From positions 1 to 46,458 of the forward strand of contig QIGV01000072.1 of NCBI GenBank assembly GCA_003230085.1: a stretch of DNA of 46,458 nucleotides, written 5' to 3'. This document shows, piece after piece, positions 27,598 through 36,825 of this stretch. Position numbers and translations under genes: made by a program. Position 1 is the stretch's first letter, and each line of letters starts with the position of its first letter. Source of the stretch: Gammaproteobacteria bacterium. Its GTDB lineage: Bacteria > Pseudomonadota > Gammaproteobacteria > SZUA-140. The notes under the pieces were generated by a model. The model saw only the letters and a program-made list of their open reading frames with translations. It was not told the origin of the DNA and ran no database searches.

Positions 27598-29316
27598 TTA
27601 GCTGGTGGCGCAAACTCCCTGAATTAATCCGGGTAGATCAGGATTGTCCATCGGATCATCTTGTTCGATAAACAGGTGGCGATATAAATCAATCATCAAA
27701 CTCTTCCCGGACTCGATGTTCTGGCTGAGCTCCCAATCGAGTTCGAGCAGCAGACTCAGGTAGCTATTGAGCACGCACATACGATCGACAACACTGCGAA
27801 TATGAAGGCTGGCATAATCAGTATCGCTTGATAACAAGTGCTCTATGCGTGACGTCACATCATCTAATAGCTGGGCCGCACGAGAACGATGCGCTGTCAG
27901 AGATAAATGTCCGATTGCCGCAAGCACATCGCGCAATTCAGCCAACCAGGGGAGATGCAGGCTGCGGCTAGCAAAGTCTCGCAGCACCTGGGCACACAAG
28001 GTGTTGTGGGTGCCCTCCCAGCTCTCCAGCACGATCGCATCTCGGTAGAGACGTGGCAGCACTGAAAACTCCTCGATAGTGCCATTGCCACCCAGCACCT
28101 CGATGGCATCACGGACCACCTGGGTACACTGGACTGCGGTCCAGTATTTGTTGATATTGACGTGGGTTCGCCTTGCGCCTTTAACATCACTCGATGGCTG
28201 GCCGGCAGCAAGCCGGTCATTCATGGCAAGAATGCGAAACGTGGTGGACACGGCGGCGCTGGTAATGACCTTCATACGGGCAAGAATCTGTGCGAGTGTG
28301 GGATGCTCGATAATTGCCTTGCCGAAAGCAGTGCGGTGCCGGGCATAGCCTTGTGCTTCAATACAGGCACGCCGCATCAAGCCACAGGTGGCTACAGCAT
28401 TGTTAACTCGTGAGGTGTCGAGCACGATGCCCATCAGATTCTTGAAACCTTCTTCCAGCGGACCAATGGGTTCGCCAAGCGCGCCATTGAAATCAACCTC
28501 AGCAGAGGCCATCGAGCGTGTACCGAGTTTGTATTTCAAACGGCGAATCGTGAAATCATTGACCTCCCCGTCCACTGCCCTGGGAACGAGGAACAAGGCA
28601 AGGCCTTGCGTCCCTTGCGGTGCACCCTCAGGCCTTGCCGTCATCACAAAGAAGCTCGCATCGATGACCGAGCAAAACCATTTCTCTCCGCTGATACGGT
28701 ACAGTCCCTTGCGCCTGGCATCCGGGGTGGCAACACAACTGTTCGCAGCGACGTCCGAGCCACCCTGTACTTCAGTGACAAACTGCGCGGCGTGCAAGCG
28801 CCTTTCATAATCTGTCTCTAGCAACTGTGGTAAATAGGATTTTTTTTGTTCGGCTGAGCCGACTTGCTGCAGCAGCTTGATCAGCCCTGCTGTACACGCC
28901 ACCGGGCAGGCGTGCCCACCCTCACCATTGTGAGCAATAAAATAACCCAGAGCGCCACTAAGAATTTCATTGCCCGGTTCTTTCAATACCGCGAGTACAC
29001 CGGTACCCCAGACACAGGCGCCAAGTTCGTGATAGCTCGGGTGAAACACCACTTCTTCTGTACGTTCGCCGATGCCGTTGAAACGGCTCAGGTATGGCAG
29101 GTTCTCATCACGATTGGAGACAATGGCCAACTCATCCATTCGGGTAGCCGACAGGCTTGCGGCCTTGCTTAGCATGGCCTTATGGCGTTGATAGCCTTCG
29201 CCCATATGCATCATTAGAATCCGCTGGAAATTGGGATCGGCCTGCAGGTAATCTGTGGGCTTATGCTCCCGCCATGCGGCGAGTGAAGCGCGAGCCTGAT
29301 CGTTTTTTTCAGACAT
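27598..29316 (-). CDS. Acyl-CoA dehydrogenase (AidB/long-form family)
   Basis: A 572-aa flavoprotein. The FAD/substrate-binding segment AAQFVTEVQGGSDVAAN (about residue 180) and the C-terminal AIEVLGGNGTIEEFSVLPRLYRDAIVLESWEGTHN (about 410-445) contain the Glu of WEGT that acts as base in most family members. The extended C-terminal helical domain and the TEVQGGSDV motif place it near AidB and the larger acyl-CoA dehydrogenases rather than the short 380-aa ones. It is divergent from prpBCD across a gap of only 77 bp, so it may feed propionyl-CoA from odd-chain or branched acyl substrates into that pathway, which is inference. Confidence 0.88.
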   Translation of the reverse strand: MSEKNDQARASLAAWREHKPTDYLQADPNFQRILMMHMGEGYQRHKAMLSKAASLSATRMDELAIVSNRDENLPYLSRFNGIGERTEEVVFHPSYHELGACVWGTGVLAVLKEPGNEILSGALGYFIAHNGEGGHACPVACTAGLIKLLQQVGSAEQKKSYLPQLLETDYERRLHAAQFVTEVQGGSDVAANSCVATPDARRKGLYRISGEKWFCSVIDASFFVMTARPEGAPQGTQGLALFLVPRAVDGEVNDFTIRRLKYKLGTRSMASAEVDFNGALGEPIGPLEEGFKNLMGIVLDTSRVNNAVATCGLMRRACIEAQGYARHRTAFGKAIIEHPTLAQILARMKVITSAAVSTTFRILAMNDRLAAGQPSSDVKGARRTHVNINKYWTAVQCTQVVRDAIEVLGGNGTIEEFSVLPRLYRDAIVLESWEGTHNTLCAQVLRDFASRSLHLPWLAELRDVLAAIGHLSLTAHRSRAAQLLDDVTSRIEHLLSSDTDYASLHIRSVVDRMCVLNSYLSLLLELDWELSQNIESGKSLMIDLYRHLFIEQDDPMDNPDLPGLIQGVCATS

Positions 29317-29393
29317 ACCTTCTCTCTACACGAGCGCCGCTTTGATAGCCGCGCAGATAACAGTGATTGGAAACATCATGCTACACTACCACC

Positions 29394-30287
29394 ATGAATC
29401 CTGCAATTTCACCGGGGAAGCGTTTACGTGCAGCGCTGAAACAGGAACACCCTCTGCAGATCGTTGGGGTGATAAACCCTTATTGTGCCCTCCTCGCCGC
29501 ACATAGCGGATTCCGCGCCCTCTATCTTTCCGGTGCCGGTGTTGCCAATGCATCCCATGGCCTGCCCGATCTCGGCATGACAACCTTGAACGATGTCGTG
29601 GAAGATGTTCGCCGCATCACCCGGGCCTGCGATCTGCCCCTGCTGGTGGATGCCGACACGGGTTTCGGCCACCGCCTGATGATCGAACGCACGGTGCAGG
29701 AACTCACCGCAGCGGGTGCAGCGGGCATGCATATAGAAGATCAGCAAAATGACAAGCGTTGTGGTCACCGCCCCAACAAACGTCTGGTTTCCACCGAGGA
29801 AATGGTGGCTCGCATCAGTGCTGCGACAACAGCACGACCTGATCCTGAATTTGTCATCATGGCACGCACAGATGCGCTTGCCAGTGAAGGACTCGATGGC
29901 GCATTGCAACGGATGCAGGCCTACAGCGCAGCAGGTGCCGACATGCTGTTTGCCGAAGCCTTCACCACCCTGGAACAATACCGCACCGTGACGGCGGCAC
30001 TCACTGTACCAGTGTTGGCGAATATCACCGAGTTCGGCAAGACACCGTTGTTCAGCGTGAACGAATTGCGATCCGCTGGCGTGGCGCTGGCGCTTTATCC
30101 TTTATCTGCGTTTCGTGCCATGAGCTCGGTGGCCGAGCAGGTATACACCACGATCCGGCAACAGGGTAGCCAGAAAAGCACGCTGGATCTCATGCAAAGC
30201 CGCGATGAATTATACACACACCTGAATTATCTCGAATCTGAACGCAAACTGGATCAGGAGGGGCCGGACGATGAGCGAGAGGAATAA
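29394..30287 (+). CDS. prpB: 2-methylisocitrate lyase
   Basis: Cleaves 2-methylisocitrate to succinate and pyruvate, the last step of the methylcitrate cycle. The 297-aa protein belongs to the isocitrate lyase/PEP mutase superfamily, with LPLLVDADTGFG for Mg binding and KRCGHRP with the catalytic Cys. LYLSGAGVANASHGLPDLG is typical of PrpB. The ORF track starts at a TTG (29367), but ATG 29394 matches the family N-terminus. Its last 17 bp overlap prpC. Confidence 0.95.
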   Translation: MNPAISPGKRLRAALKQEHPLQIVGVINPYCALLAAHSGFRALYLSGAGVANASHGLPDLGMTTLNDVVEDVRRITRACDLPLLVDADTGFGHRLMIERTVQELTAAGAAGMHIEDQQNDKRCGHRPNKRLVSTEEMVARISAATTARPDPEFVIMARTDALASEGLDGALQRMQAYSAAGADMLFAEAFTTLEQYRTVTAALTVPVLANITEFGKTPLFSVNELRSAGVALALYPLSAFRAMSSVAEQVYTTIRQQGSQKSTLDLMQSRDELYTHLNYLESERKLDQEGPDDEREE

Positions 30288-31392
30288 TAGTGGCTTGGCC
30301 GGTGTGGTCGTAGGCCAAAGTGCGATCGCCAGCGTTGAGTCATCCGGTAACGGCCTAAGCTATCGAGGCTATGACATTCTAGAGCTTGCTGAACAGGCGA
30401 ATTTTGAAGAAATCGCCTATCTGTTAATCCACGGCAGGCTGCCAACAGAGGTCGAACTGCGTGATTACCAAAGCGACCTCATGCGACACAGAAACCTTCC
30501 CGAAGCATTGAAGACAGTACTTGAGCAGTTGCCACCCGAGACGCAACCCATGGATGTACTGCGAACAGGCTGTTCGGCGCTGGGCTGCCTTGAGCCGGAA
30601 TCGGATCAGCGGACAGTGACATCGATCGCCGATCGTTTGCTGGCAAGCTTTGCCTCAATGCTGTTGTACTGGCACCATTTTCATGTCAACGGCCAGCGCA
30701 TCGAGACCATGAGCGATGAGACATCGGTCGCCGGTCATTTCCTAAGCCTGCTTAAACAGGAGACCCCGGACGAGCTGACGCGGCGCGCAATGGATGTATC
30801 GCTGATCCTGTATGCAGAGCATGAACTCAATGCATCAACCTTCGCTGCCCGGGTCGTCGCCTCCACCTTGTCTGATACCTATTCGGCGATGACCGCGGCG
30901 ATTGGCGCACTGCGCGGCCCCTTGCACGGTGGTGCAAATGAAGCTGCCATGGACATGATCGCGCGCTACGCAACCGTTGAAGATGCCGAACGAGGCATGC
31001 ATGAGGCCTTGTCGAACAAACAATTGATCATGGGCTTTGGTCATCGCGTCTACAAACAGGGAGACCCGCGCTCACCGATTATCAAAGCCTGGTCGAACAA
31101 GCTGGCAGTAGCAACAAATAAGACCCGCCTGTTCGAAGTCTCCGAGCGCATTGAGCAGGTGATGATGCGCGAAAAGGGATTATTTCCCAATCTCGATTTC
31201 TATAGCGCCTCAACCTATCATTCCTGCGGCATCCCGACAGCATTTTTCACACCATTATTTGTCATTGCACGGTGCACAGGCTGGGCGGCCCATATTATCG
31301 AACAACGCGAAAACAATAAGTTGATTCGCCCTCTAGCCGAATATACTGGTCCCACGCCGCGGTCGTATATCCCGATTGAACGGCGTCATTAG
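30271..31392 (+). CDS. prpC: 2-methylcitrate synthase
   Basis: Condenses propionyl-CoA with oxaloacetate. The 373-aa sequence has the citrate synthase fold with catalytic residues in LHGGANE, GFGHRVYK and DFYSAST, plus the type II N-terminus LSYRGYDILELAEQ. Its place between prpB and prpD identifies it as PrpC rather than a citrate synthase. The start lies inside prpB with GGAGGGGCC upstream, showing coupled translation. Confidence 0.94.
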   Translation: MSERNNSGLAGVVVGQSAIASVESSGNGLSYRGYDILELAEQANFEEIAYLLIHGRLPTEVELRDYQSDLMRHRNLPEALKTVLEQLPPETQPMDVLRTGCSALGCLEPESDQRTVTSIADRLLASFASMLLYWHHFHVNGQRIETMSDETSVAGHFLSLLKQETPDELTRRAMDVSLILYAEHELNASTFAARVVASTLSDTYSAMTAAIGALRGPLHGGANEAAMDMIARYATVEDAERGMHEALSNKQLIMGFGHRVYKQGDPRSPIIKAWSNKLAVATNKTRLFEVSERIEQVMMREKGLFPNLDFYSASTYHSCGIPTAFFTPLFVIARCTGWAAHIIEQRENNKLIRPLAEYTGPTPRSYIPIERRH

Positions 31393-31418
31393 AAAATATT
31401 CGTCTACCCGGACACCCA

Positions 31419-32852
31419 ATGACCACTACCGATCTGACACCCTACGCCAGCGCAGATCCACTGTTACGCGACATCGCCGATTATGTTATCGACTATACCA
31501 ATGACAGTGCTATTGCCCGTGAGACGGCGCGTTATTGTCTGATGGATGCTTTGGGCTGCGCGATCGCCGCCCTGAACAGTAGCGAATGCCGGCGGCGTCT
31601 GGGGCCAATCGTCCCCTGTGCAGTATTACCCAACGGCGCACGGGTACCGGGCACGGACCTGGAGCTCGACCCGGTACGTGCCACCTTTAACCTCGGCTGC
31701 ATGGTGCGCTGGCTGGATTATAATGACACATGGCTAGCGCAGGAATGGGGCCACCCGTCCGACAATCTGTGCGCCATCCTGGCCTGCGCCGACTATATCA
31801 ACCGCAATCAAGCCCCGGCACTGACCATGGGAGATGTTCTGGGTTACCTGATCAAGGCCTACGAGATCCAGGGTATTCTCGCACTGGAAAACAGCTTCAA
31901 CCGCATCGGGCTGGATCATGTGATTCTGGTCCGGATCGCATCGAGCGCGGTGGCAACTGCCCTGTTGGGTGGCAGCAAGGATCACATCGTCAATGCGCTC
32001 TCCAATGCCTGGCTCGATGGCGGTGCACTACGAACCTACCGTCATGCACCTAACACGGGCTGGCGTAAATCCTGGGCCGCCGGCGATGCCGCCGCGCGCG
32101 GTGTACAGCATGCGCTGGCATCAATGGCAGACGAGATGGGCTATCCCACAGCCCTGTCAGCGGCTCACTGGGGGCTTGAAGATGTTTTATTATCAGGCCA
32201 ACCACTGAAGATGCCTCGTTCCCTGCAAAGCTATGTGATGGAAAACATCCTGTTCAAGCTTGCCTCGCCAGTGGAATTTCACGCCCAGACCGCCGTCGAA
32301 TGCGCACTGGAACTACATAAAAAAGTGGCCAACCGGCTCGACAAAATTGAGCGCATCGTTTTGGAAACCCAGGAATCGGCCCTGCGTATCATCGATAAAA
32401 CGGAGCCATTGCGCAACCCCGCCGACCGTGATCACTGCCTGCAATATGCTGTGGCAGTCGCGCTGATTTTTGGTGAACTCACCAGCCGACACTATGAAGA
32501 GGAGACGGCAAAAGATCCGCGTATCGACAAACTGCGCGATAAAATGGAAGTCTTGGAAAATCCGGCCTACAGTCGTGATTACCTCGATCCCGACAAACGC
32601 GCCATTGGTAATCGGGTGACGGTCTATTTTACCTCCGGAGACACAGCGCAATGTGAGATGGACTATCCACTCGGCCACCCTCGCCGCCGGGAAGAGGCGC
32701 TGCCACTGCTGATCGATAAGTTCCGTACAAATATTGCCGACCATTTCTCCTCTCAGTGGGCCGACAAAATGGTTCAACTTCTGACCGATCAGGCACGGCT
32801 CGAACAGATGCCTGTGCATGAGTTTATTAATTGTTGGGTCGGCTCTACATAG
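31419..32852 (+). CDS. prpD: 2-methylcitrate dehydratase
   Basis: Dehydrates 2-methylcitrate toward 2-methylaconitate. The 477-aa protein is a MmgE/PrpD-family member with RETARYCLMDALGCAIAAL at the N-terminus and VRWLDYNDTWLAQEWGHPSDNL, the conserved active-site segment. Neither acnD nor prpF follows, so this is the cofactor-independent PrpD version of the pathway, with aconitase expected elsewhere. It starts 26 bp after prpC. No prpR regulator is in the window. Confidence 0.95.
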   Translation: MTTTDLTPYASADPLLRDIADYVIDYTNDSAIARETARYCLMDALGCAIAALNSSECRRRLGPIVPCAVLPNGARVPGTDLELDPVRATFNLGCMVRWLDYNDTWLAQEWGHPSDNLCAILACADYINRNQAPALTMGDVLGYLIKAYEIQGILALENSFNRIGLDHVILVRIASSAVATALLGGSKDHIVNALSNAWLDGGALRTYRHAPNTGWRKSWAAGDAAARGVQHALASMADEMGYPTALSAAHWGLEDVLLSGQPLKMPRSLQSYVMENILFKLASPVEFHAQTAVECALELHKKVANRLDKIERIVLETQESALRIIDKTEPLRNPADRDHCLQYAVAVALIFGELTSRHYEEETAKDPRIDKLRDKMEVLENPAYSRDYLDPDKRAIGNRVTVYFTSGDTAQCEMDYPLGHPRRREEALPLLIDKFRTNIADHFSSQWADKMVQLLTDQARLEQMPVHEFINCWVGST

Positions 32853-32880
32853 CACTTACTTATAATATCTGCCCATAAGT

Positions 32881-32985
32881 CCCCTCTCCCACAGGGAGAG
32901 GGCTAGGGTGAGGGGGATTCAAACAAAAAAATTCCTTAGTTTAAAATCACCTCACCCCAACCCTCTCCTGCAAGGAGAGGGGGTT
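32881..32985. repeat. Paired palindromic intergenic repeat
   Basis: CCCTCTCCC-aca-GGGAGAGGG (32882-32902) and CCCTCTCC-tgcaa-GGAGAGGG (32961-32981) are two tight hairpins. Their inner flanks also pair: GGGTGAGG (32906-32913) with CCTCACCC (32950-32957), around an A/T-rich centre. The two halves are inverted near-copies of one another. This form is common as a dispersed, non-coding repeat in proteobacterial genomes. It may also end the prp transcript. Confidence 0.8.
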
Positions 32986-33041
32986 TATATAAGTACCATT
33001 CAGAGCTGGACCCAACTAACCAGGATTAAAAAGCAGCGCTA

Positions 33042-33821
33042 TTGAATATCATAAAATGGCTTAAAAATCGGCGTATTCGTTATACACTCAGGCACCACCC
33101 GATCCCTTTCGATTTGTGGAAAGCGGTGACCCGCAAGTTGGTATTGCTACATGACTTGAGTTCGGTGGAAAAAGCCCACTTGCGTGTATTGGCGACTTTG
33201 TTTATTCGTAGTAAAACGTTTACTGGCGCACACGGTTTTCAAATCACAGATGAGATGCTCGTCATTATCGCCACCCAGGCGGCACTGCCGATTCTGAAAC
33301 TTGGACTGGATTATTACAATGGCTGGATCGAGGTTATCGTTTATCCAGGTGCTTTCCGGACAAACCATAACAATATCGATCCGAGTGGACTGGTTTCAAG
33401 CGAATCAAATACCTTGAGTGGAGAATCCTGGTTACGCGGCCCGTTGATTCTCTCCTGGCAAGATGTTGAACATGATCTACACGCACCACACCTGGGGCAT
33501 AACGTCGTGATACATGAGTTCGCGCATAAACTCGACATGCTGGACGGCAGCGCAGACGGCTTACCCCCACTTCATCCCCAAATGAAAATCAAACAATGGG
33601 CAGATGCACTCAGTACTGCCTACGAAGTTTTACGCCAGCAGGTCGCCCACCATCACCGCACACGTATCAACGCCTATGCCGCCACAACCCCCGCCGAGTT
33701 TTTTGCTGTCGTCAGTGAATATTTTTTCGCTGCGCCAGATATCCTTAAACAGCACTGCCCGAGTGTATACCTCCAATTAACGAAATTTTATCTTCAGGAT
33801 CCTCTTGTTCGCCGAAAATAA
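33042..33821 (+). CDS. mtfA: MtfA-like zinc-dependent peptidase (M90 family)
   Basis: A 259-aa homolog of MtfA, which in enterics binds the glucose repressor Mlc and has aminopeptidase activity. The zinc site is HEFAHKLDMLDG (about residues 157-168), with the further ligand region AEFFAVVSEYFF near the C-terminus, followed by the family-typical PSVYLQLTKFYLQDPL. The start used is TTG 33042. The nearby ATG at 33056 is out of frame, and no strong Shine-Dalgarno sequence is visible, so the start is uncertain. It stands alone between a repeat and a 261-bp spacer. Confidence 0.88.
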   Translation: MNIIKWLKNRRIRYTLRHHPIPFDLWKAVTRKLVLLHDLSSVEKAHLRVLATLFIRSKTFTGAHGFQITDEMLVIIATQAALPILKLGLDYYNGWIEVIVYPGAFRTNHNNIDPSGLVSSESNTLSGESWLRGPLILSWQDVEHDLHAPHLGHNVVIHEFAHKLDMLDGSADGLPPLHPQMKIKQWADALSTAYEVLRQQVAHHHRTRINAYAATTPAEFFAVVSEYFFAAPDILKQHCPSVYLQLTKFYLQDPLVRRK

Positions 33822-34082
33822 AAAAGATATTAGAAAGTTAACCCATCAATTATACATATAATATAACCTACTCTGACTAGCTTGGCACGAATAGCAGACC
33901 ACACACAAACTTACGCATACTGACAGGCAACGGTTAACAGTCCTTGAAACTATATTCTCAATTCACTACTATTCCAACGAGCATCAATAATGCAAGAAGC
34001 TAACGATGTTAATTAGCTATGCACGTATCCCGGTCCACGGTCAAAAACTGAAAAAGAGGAATCTTCCCATGCCTTCCGAATC
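33822..34082. other. AT-rich intergenic region with a five-residue leader ORF at its end
   Basis: No gene seen. A run of TATA-like sequence (about 33850-33870) may contain a promoter. At the end, AGAGGA precedes ATG 34069, which opens a five-residue ORF (MPSES) whose TGA overlaps the psiE-like start as ATGA. Confidence 0.5.
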
Positions 34083-34553
34083 ATGAAAAGACTTACTGTT
34101 CACACTACAAAATTACTGACCTGGACTAATCGCCTGACTCACATCGTGATAAGCCTGGCACTCGTCAGCGCCACGATCCTACTGGCCGCACTCTTCTTTA
34201 ACGATATCTACCTGGCAATTAAAAGCCACTCTCTGATAAAGGGATTTCTACATGCCCTGGGTATTCTGTTATTGCTTTGGACCATGGTGGAGCTAATCAA
34301 TACAGAACTCGATCACCTGCAAGGAGGAACCATTGACGTGGCGATATTTATCGAAGTCGCACTGGTTGTCGTGGTACGTGAAATTATTATGTTACCCGTG
34401 TCAGAAATACACCCCTCCTGGATTGAATTGAGTATGTGGGCCGGTGCAGCCACCTTGCTGGGTTTAACATACTATCTTGTTCGTTCTGGCCAATACCTCT
34501 TGAGAAAAACGGCTGTATTACAGAACATCAATAAGTCACCACCGAACAAGTGA
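34083..34553 (+). CDS. PsiE-like (phosphate-starvation-inducible) membrane protein
   Basis: 156 aa with four hydrophobic helices (about residues 18-40, 50-70, 82-100 and 112-132). The segments ELINTELDHLQGG and VALVVVVREIIMLPV are typical of the PsiE family, inner-membrane proteins of unknown function first seen under phosphate starvation. The start codon overlaps a tiny upstream ORF, so expression may depend on translational coupling. The downstream gap (34554-34684) holds a 17-bp palindrome, CCATGCCAGTGGCATGG (34601-34617). Confidence 0.75.
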   Translation: MKRLTVHTTKLLTWTNRLTHIVISLALVSATILLAALFFNDIYLAIKSHSLIKGFLHALGILLLLWTMVELINTELDHLQGGTIDVAIFIEVALVVVVREIIMLPVSEIHPSWIELSMWAGAATLLGLTYYLVRSGQYLLRKTAVLQNINKSPPNK

Positions 34554-34684
34554 ATATTTCAAGTGTATATCCGGGGCCACTGCGTCGAGGAATTTGACGC
34601 CCATGCCAGTGGCATGGTTACTATTTCATTCAAATCGCCTCGGCTCTGCAAAGACTAAAAATATGAACATCTTGCACTCCAGCA

Positions 34685-35152
34685 TTATGGCTTAACAGGC
34701 GCCACATTAACACCAAGACTATACACCAGTTCACCTCCAAAATAGGCTGCTGTCAGCAGGACACCAGCTCCTGCCAGAGTGATAACGAAGAACAGCCAAC
34801 CCATGGTTGCATTGAGCCGTATACCACGCCAGCGCGCAAATACCTGCCATATGGCAAGACCAATCAGCATCCAAAGTGTTGTAAGACCCAATTCCTCATG
34901 CTTCTCCAGCGGCGCTTTGTCAAAGCCAAGATCAACCGCTTTATCTAAAGCGATATCACCAAATACAGCAGCAGCAGCTGCTGCTAATGCGGCCAGCAGC
35001 AGCGCACTCAATCCGACAGATGGCAAACAATTTTTTGCTGCCAGATCTCCTCCTTTCAGCAACACCAGAAAATCAATGAAAACGGCCAACAGAAGCAATA
35101 CAATAGGAAAATGAACCAGCATTGGGTGAATGTGTGCAATATCTATCATCAC
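34685..35152 (-). CDS. DUF2231 membrane protein
   Basis: 155 aa with four predicted helices. The first begins IHPMLVHFPIVLLLLAVFIDFL, the hallmark of DUF2231, whose paired His residues may bind haem or metal. An Ala-rich second helix (LLLAALAAAAAAVFGDIAL) and an acidic/basic loop with HEELG follow. The function is unknown. It is transcribed opposite to the flanking psiE-like and dedA genes. Confidence 0.8.
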   Translation of the reverse strand: MMIDIAHIHPMLVHFPIVLLLLAVFIDFLVLLKGGDLAAKNCLPSVGLSALLLAALAAAAAAVFGDIALDKAVDLGFDKAPLEKHEELGLTTLWMLIGLAIWQVFARWRGIRLNATMGWLFFVITLAGAGVLLTAAYFGGELVYSLGVNVAPVKP

Positions 35153-35286
35153 TTTTCTCTCTTTTCATTTATACATGAACGAAGTAGATTTCTTCAGCAG
35201 TCTGAGACTGCTTTCATACTCCATTTAGAAGGTTAAATACAGTATACCGAATCCCAAATATTAGTTTTGTAGCGTTTAGAAAAGAT

Positions 35287-35925
35287 ATGTCAGAGTTCTT
35301 ACAATCCCTCATGACAGTGGCAAACAACTACGAGCCATTACTCGTAGAGTATGGCCTGATAATTATTCTCACTGCCATCGCGATAGAGGGTTTCGGAATA
35401 CCTGCACCAGGTCAAAGCCTGCTTATCGCGGGTGCACTACTAAGCACACGCGGTGAATTCGATATCCGCCTGTTACTTATATCGGCCTCGCTTGCCACGA
35501 TAGCCGGAAGTACGCTGGGCTATATTATTGGCAGAATCGGCGGCAGAAAACTGCTGCTTCGTCTACCACTACGTCCCTCCAGACTTGAACGTATGGAGGC
35601 ATTCTGTCAACGCTATGGCACACTACTCGTCATCCTCTCGCGCTTCATCGACGGCCCCCGGCAACTCACTGGTATTTTCGTCGGCAGCCTGAAAATGCCG
35701 GCCATAGTGTTCCTCCTGGCAACCAGTGCAGGTGCAGTGTTATGGGTTGGTTTTTGGGGGATCAGCAGCTACTACCTTGGCCAGCATATACATGCCATTG
35801 CACAGGTTTTCGAATCTATTGCGCCTTACACCTGGATTACTACAGGGATTTTAATCCTCGCAATATGCATATATCTGTTCCGAAGACACCATCACCGTAA
35901 TAAGTCAACGCCAGGGGAACACTAG
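35287..35925 (+). CDS. DedA-family membrane protein
   Basis: A 212-aa member of the DedA/VTT superfamily, which includes flippases for undecaprenyl phosphate and phosphatidylethanolamine. Family motifs are EGFGIPAPGQSLLIAG (about residues 37-52), LGYIIGRIGG, and SRFIDGPRQLTGIFVG (about 118-133). In many DedA proteins the first motif ends PGE rather than PGQ. It overlaps the DUF4396 gene by 4 bp, tail to tail. Confidence 0.87.
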   Translation: MSEFLQSLMTVANNYEPLLVEYGLIIILTAIAIEGFGIPAPGQSLLIAGALLSTRGEFDIRLLLISASLATIAGSTLGYIIGRIGGRKLLLRLPLRPSRLERMEAFCQRYGTLLVILSRFIDGPRQLTGIFVGSLKMPAIVFLLATSAGAVLWVGFWGISSYYLGQHIHAIAQVFESIAPYTWITTGILILAICIYLFRRHHHRNKSTPGEH

Positions 35926-36740
35926 CCAAAAAATTCCCCGGATAGCCAAAGTCCTCCTGCCAAAAAACCAAATGTAATTATAATTACGACTATGACAGTG
36001 CCCGACCCTGGTCGTTCACCACCGCCATGATCGTCGTGACCACCTTCGCCCTGGTCAACAGGGCTGCCATGTTCAGCGCCATGTTCCAGCTCTGGGCGGA
36101 CAGTCAACATACCGTGTTTCATGTTGTTGACGACCAACCACCAATTGATTGGGTAGGCTAGTGCGAACCCTACCACCAACGCCATCGACATGGTAAACCA
36201 GAAGGCGAGTTGAAAGGGGTCACCGGCGCCCTCAATCCGATGCATCAGGAATTTCATGGTCGGGATCATACCGGTCATCAACAGGTTCATCGACACCAAC
36301 TCGGGGATGAACGTTTCCTTTAGCGACCGTGTGTACGAACCGCCAACCATATCACGCATAGCGAAGGCCTGGAAATAGGCCCATCCAAAACCAAATCCAA
36401 GTGTGTACTCAAGCGCGAAATCACCCCATGCCGAGAGGCCCAGGTAGGCGCCGATTGCAGCGCCAGTAATGATACCGATACCGTCTCCGGCAGCACAATG
36501 CATGGTTGAACCAAGTACCTGGCGCCACGTTGCAGAAACATACTGCTCATGGGTGCCTTTCAGCGGTTCGCGGCAGCCAAGCACATAGAAGAATGCGCCA
36601 AGCGGACCGGTAAAAACAACCAGGATAACGAACGCCCACTTGAGTACCGTCGACTCAGGCGTCTTTGGTATATCAATGACGACAAAAGCCACCGACAGGC
36701 CGGTCAAAACAAACCAGGCGATCATAATACCTTCAATCAT
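35922..36740 (-). CDS. DUF4396 membrane protein with a His/Asp-rich loop
   Basis: 272 aa with about six hydrophobic segments. The middle, FALEYTLGFGFGWAYFQAFAM and LVSMNLLMTGMIPTMKFLM, is typical of DUF4396, a family of unknown function. Near the C-terminus, before the last helix, is a loop EHGAEHGSPVDQGEGGHDDHGGGERPG with five His and several acidic residues, a plausible metal-binding site. AAGGA lies 9 nt before the ATG. A MerR-type promoter (37029-37060) and a 280-nt leader lie upstream. Metal handling is inferred from the loop and the promoter. Confidence 0.75.
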   Translation of the reverse strand: MIEGIMIAWFVLTGLSVAFVVIDIPKTPESTVLKWAFVILVVFTGPLGAFFYVLGCREPLKGTHEQYVSATWRQVLGSTMHCAAGDGIGIITGAAIGAYLGLSAWGDFALEYTLGFGFGWAYFQAFAMRDMVGGSYTRSLKETFIPELVSMNLLMTGMIPTMKFLMHRIEGAGDPFQLAFWFTMSMALVVGFALAYPINWWLVVNNMKHGMLTVRPELEHGAEHGSPVDQGEGGHDDHGGGERPGSGTVIVVIIITFGFLAGGLWLSGEFFG

Positions 36741-36825
36741 AATATCTATCCTTGCACAATGCTTTTATTGATTATGAGTTTTTCTTCTTTTTTCGACCAG
36801 GGCCTGCGCTCGCCGACATACATTT

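Noticed and set aside
34014-34044. Minus-strand TTGACC-N19-TAGCTA resembling another MerR promoter
   Set aside because: No gene on the minus strand downstream before mtfA (plus strand), and the spacer lacks the GTGTnACAC or AGGT features.
36749-36810. Minus-strand ORF MSASAGPGRKKKKNS in the DUF4396 leader
   Set aside because: Fifteen codons, no Shine-Dalgarno sequence, low-complexity Lys run.
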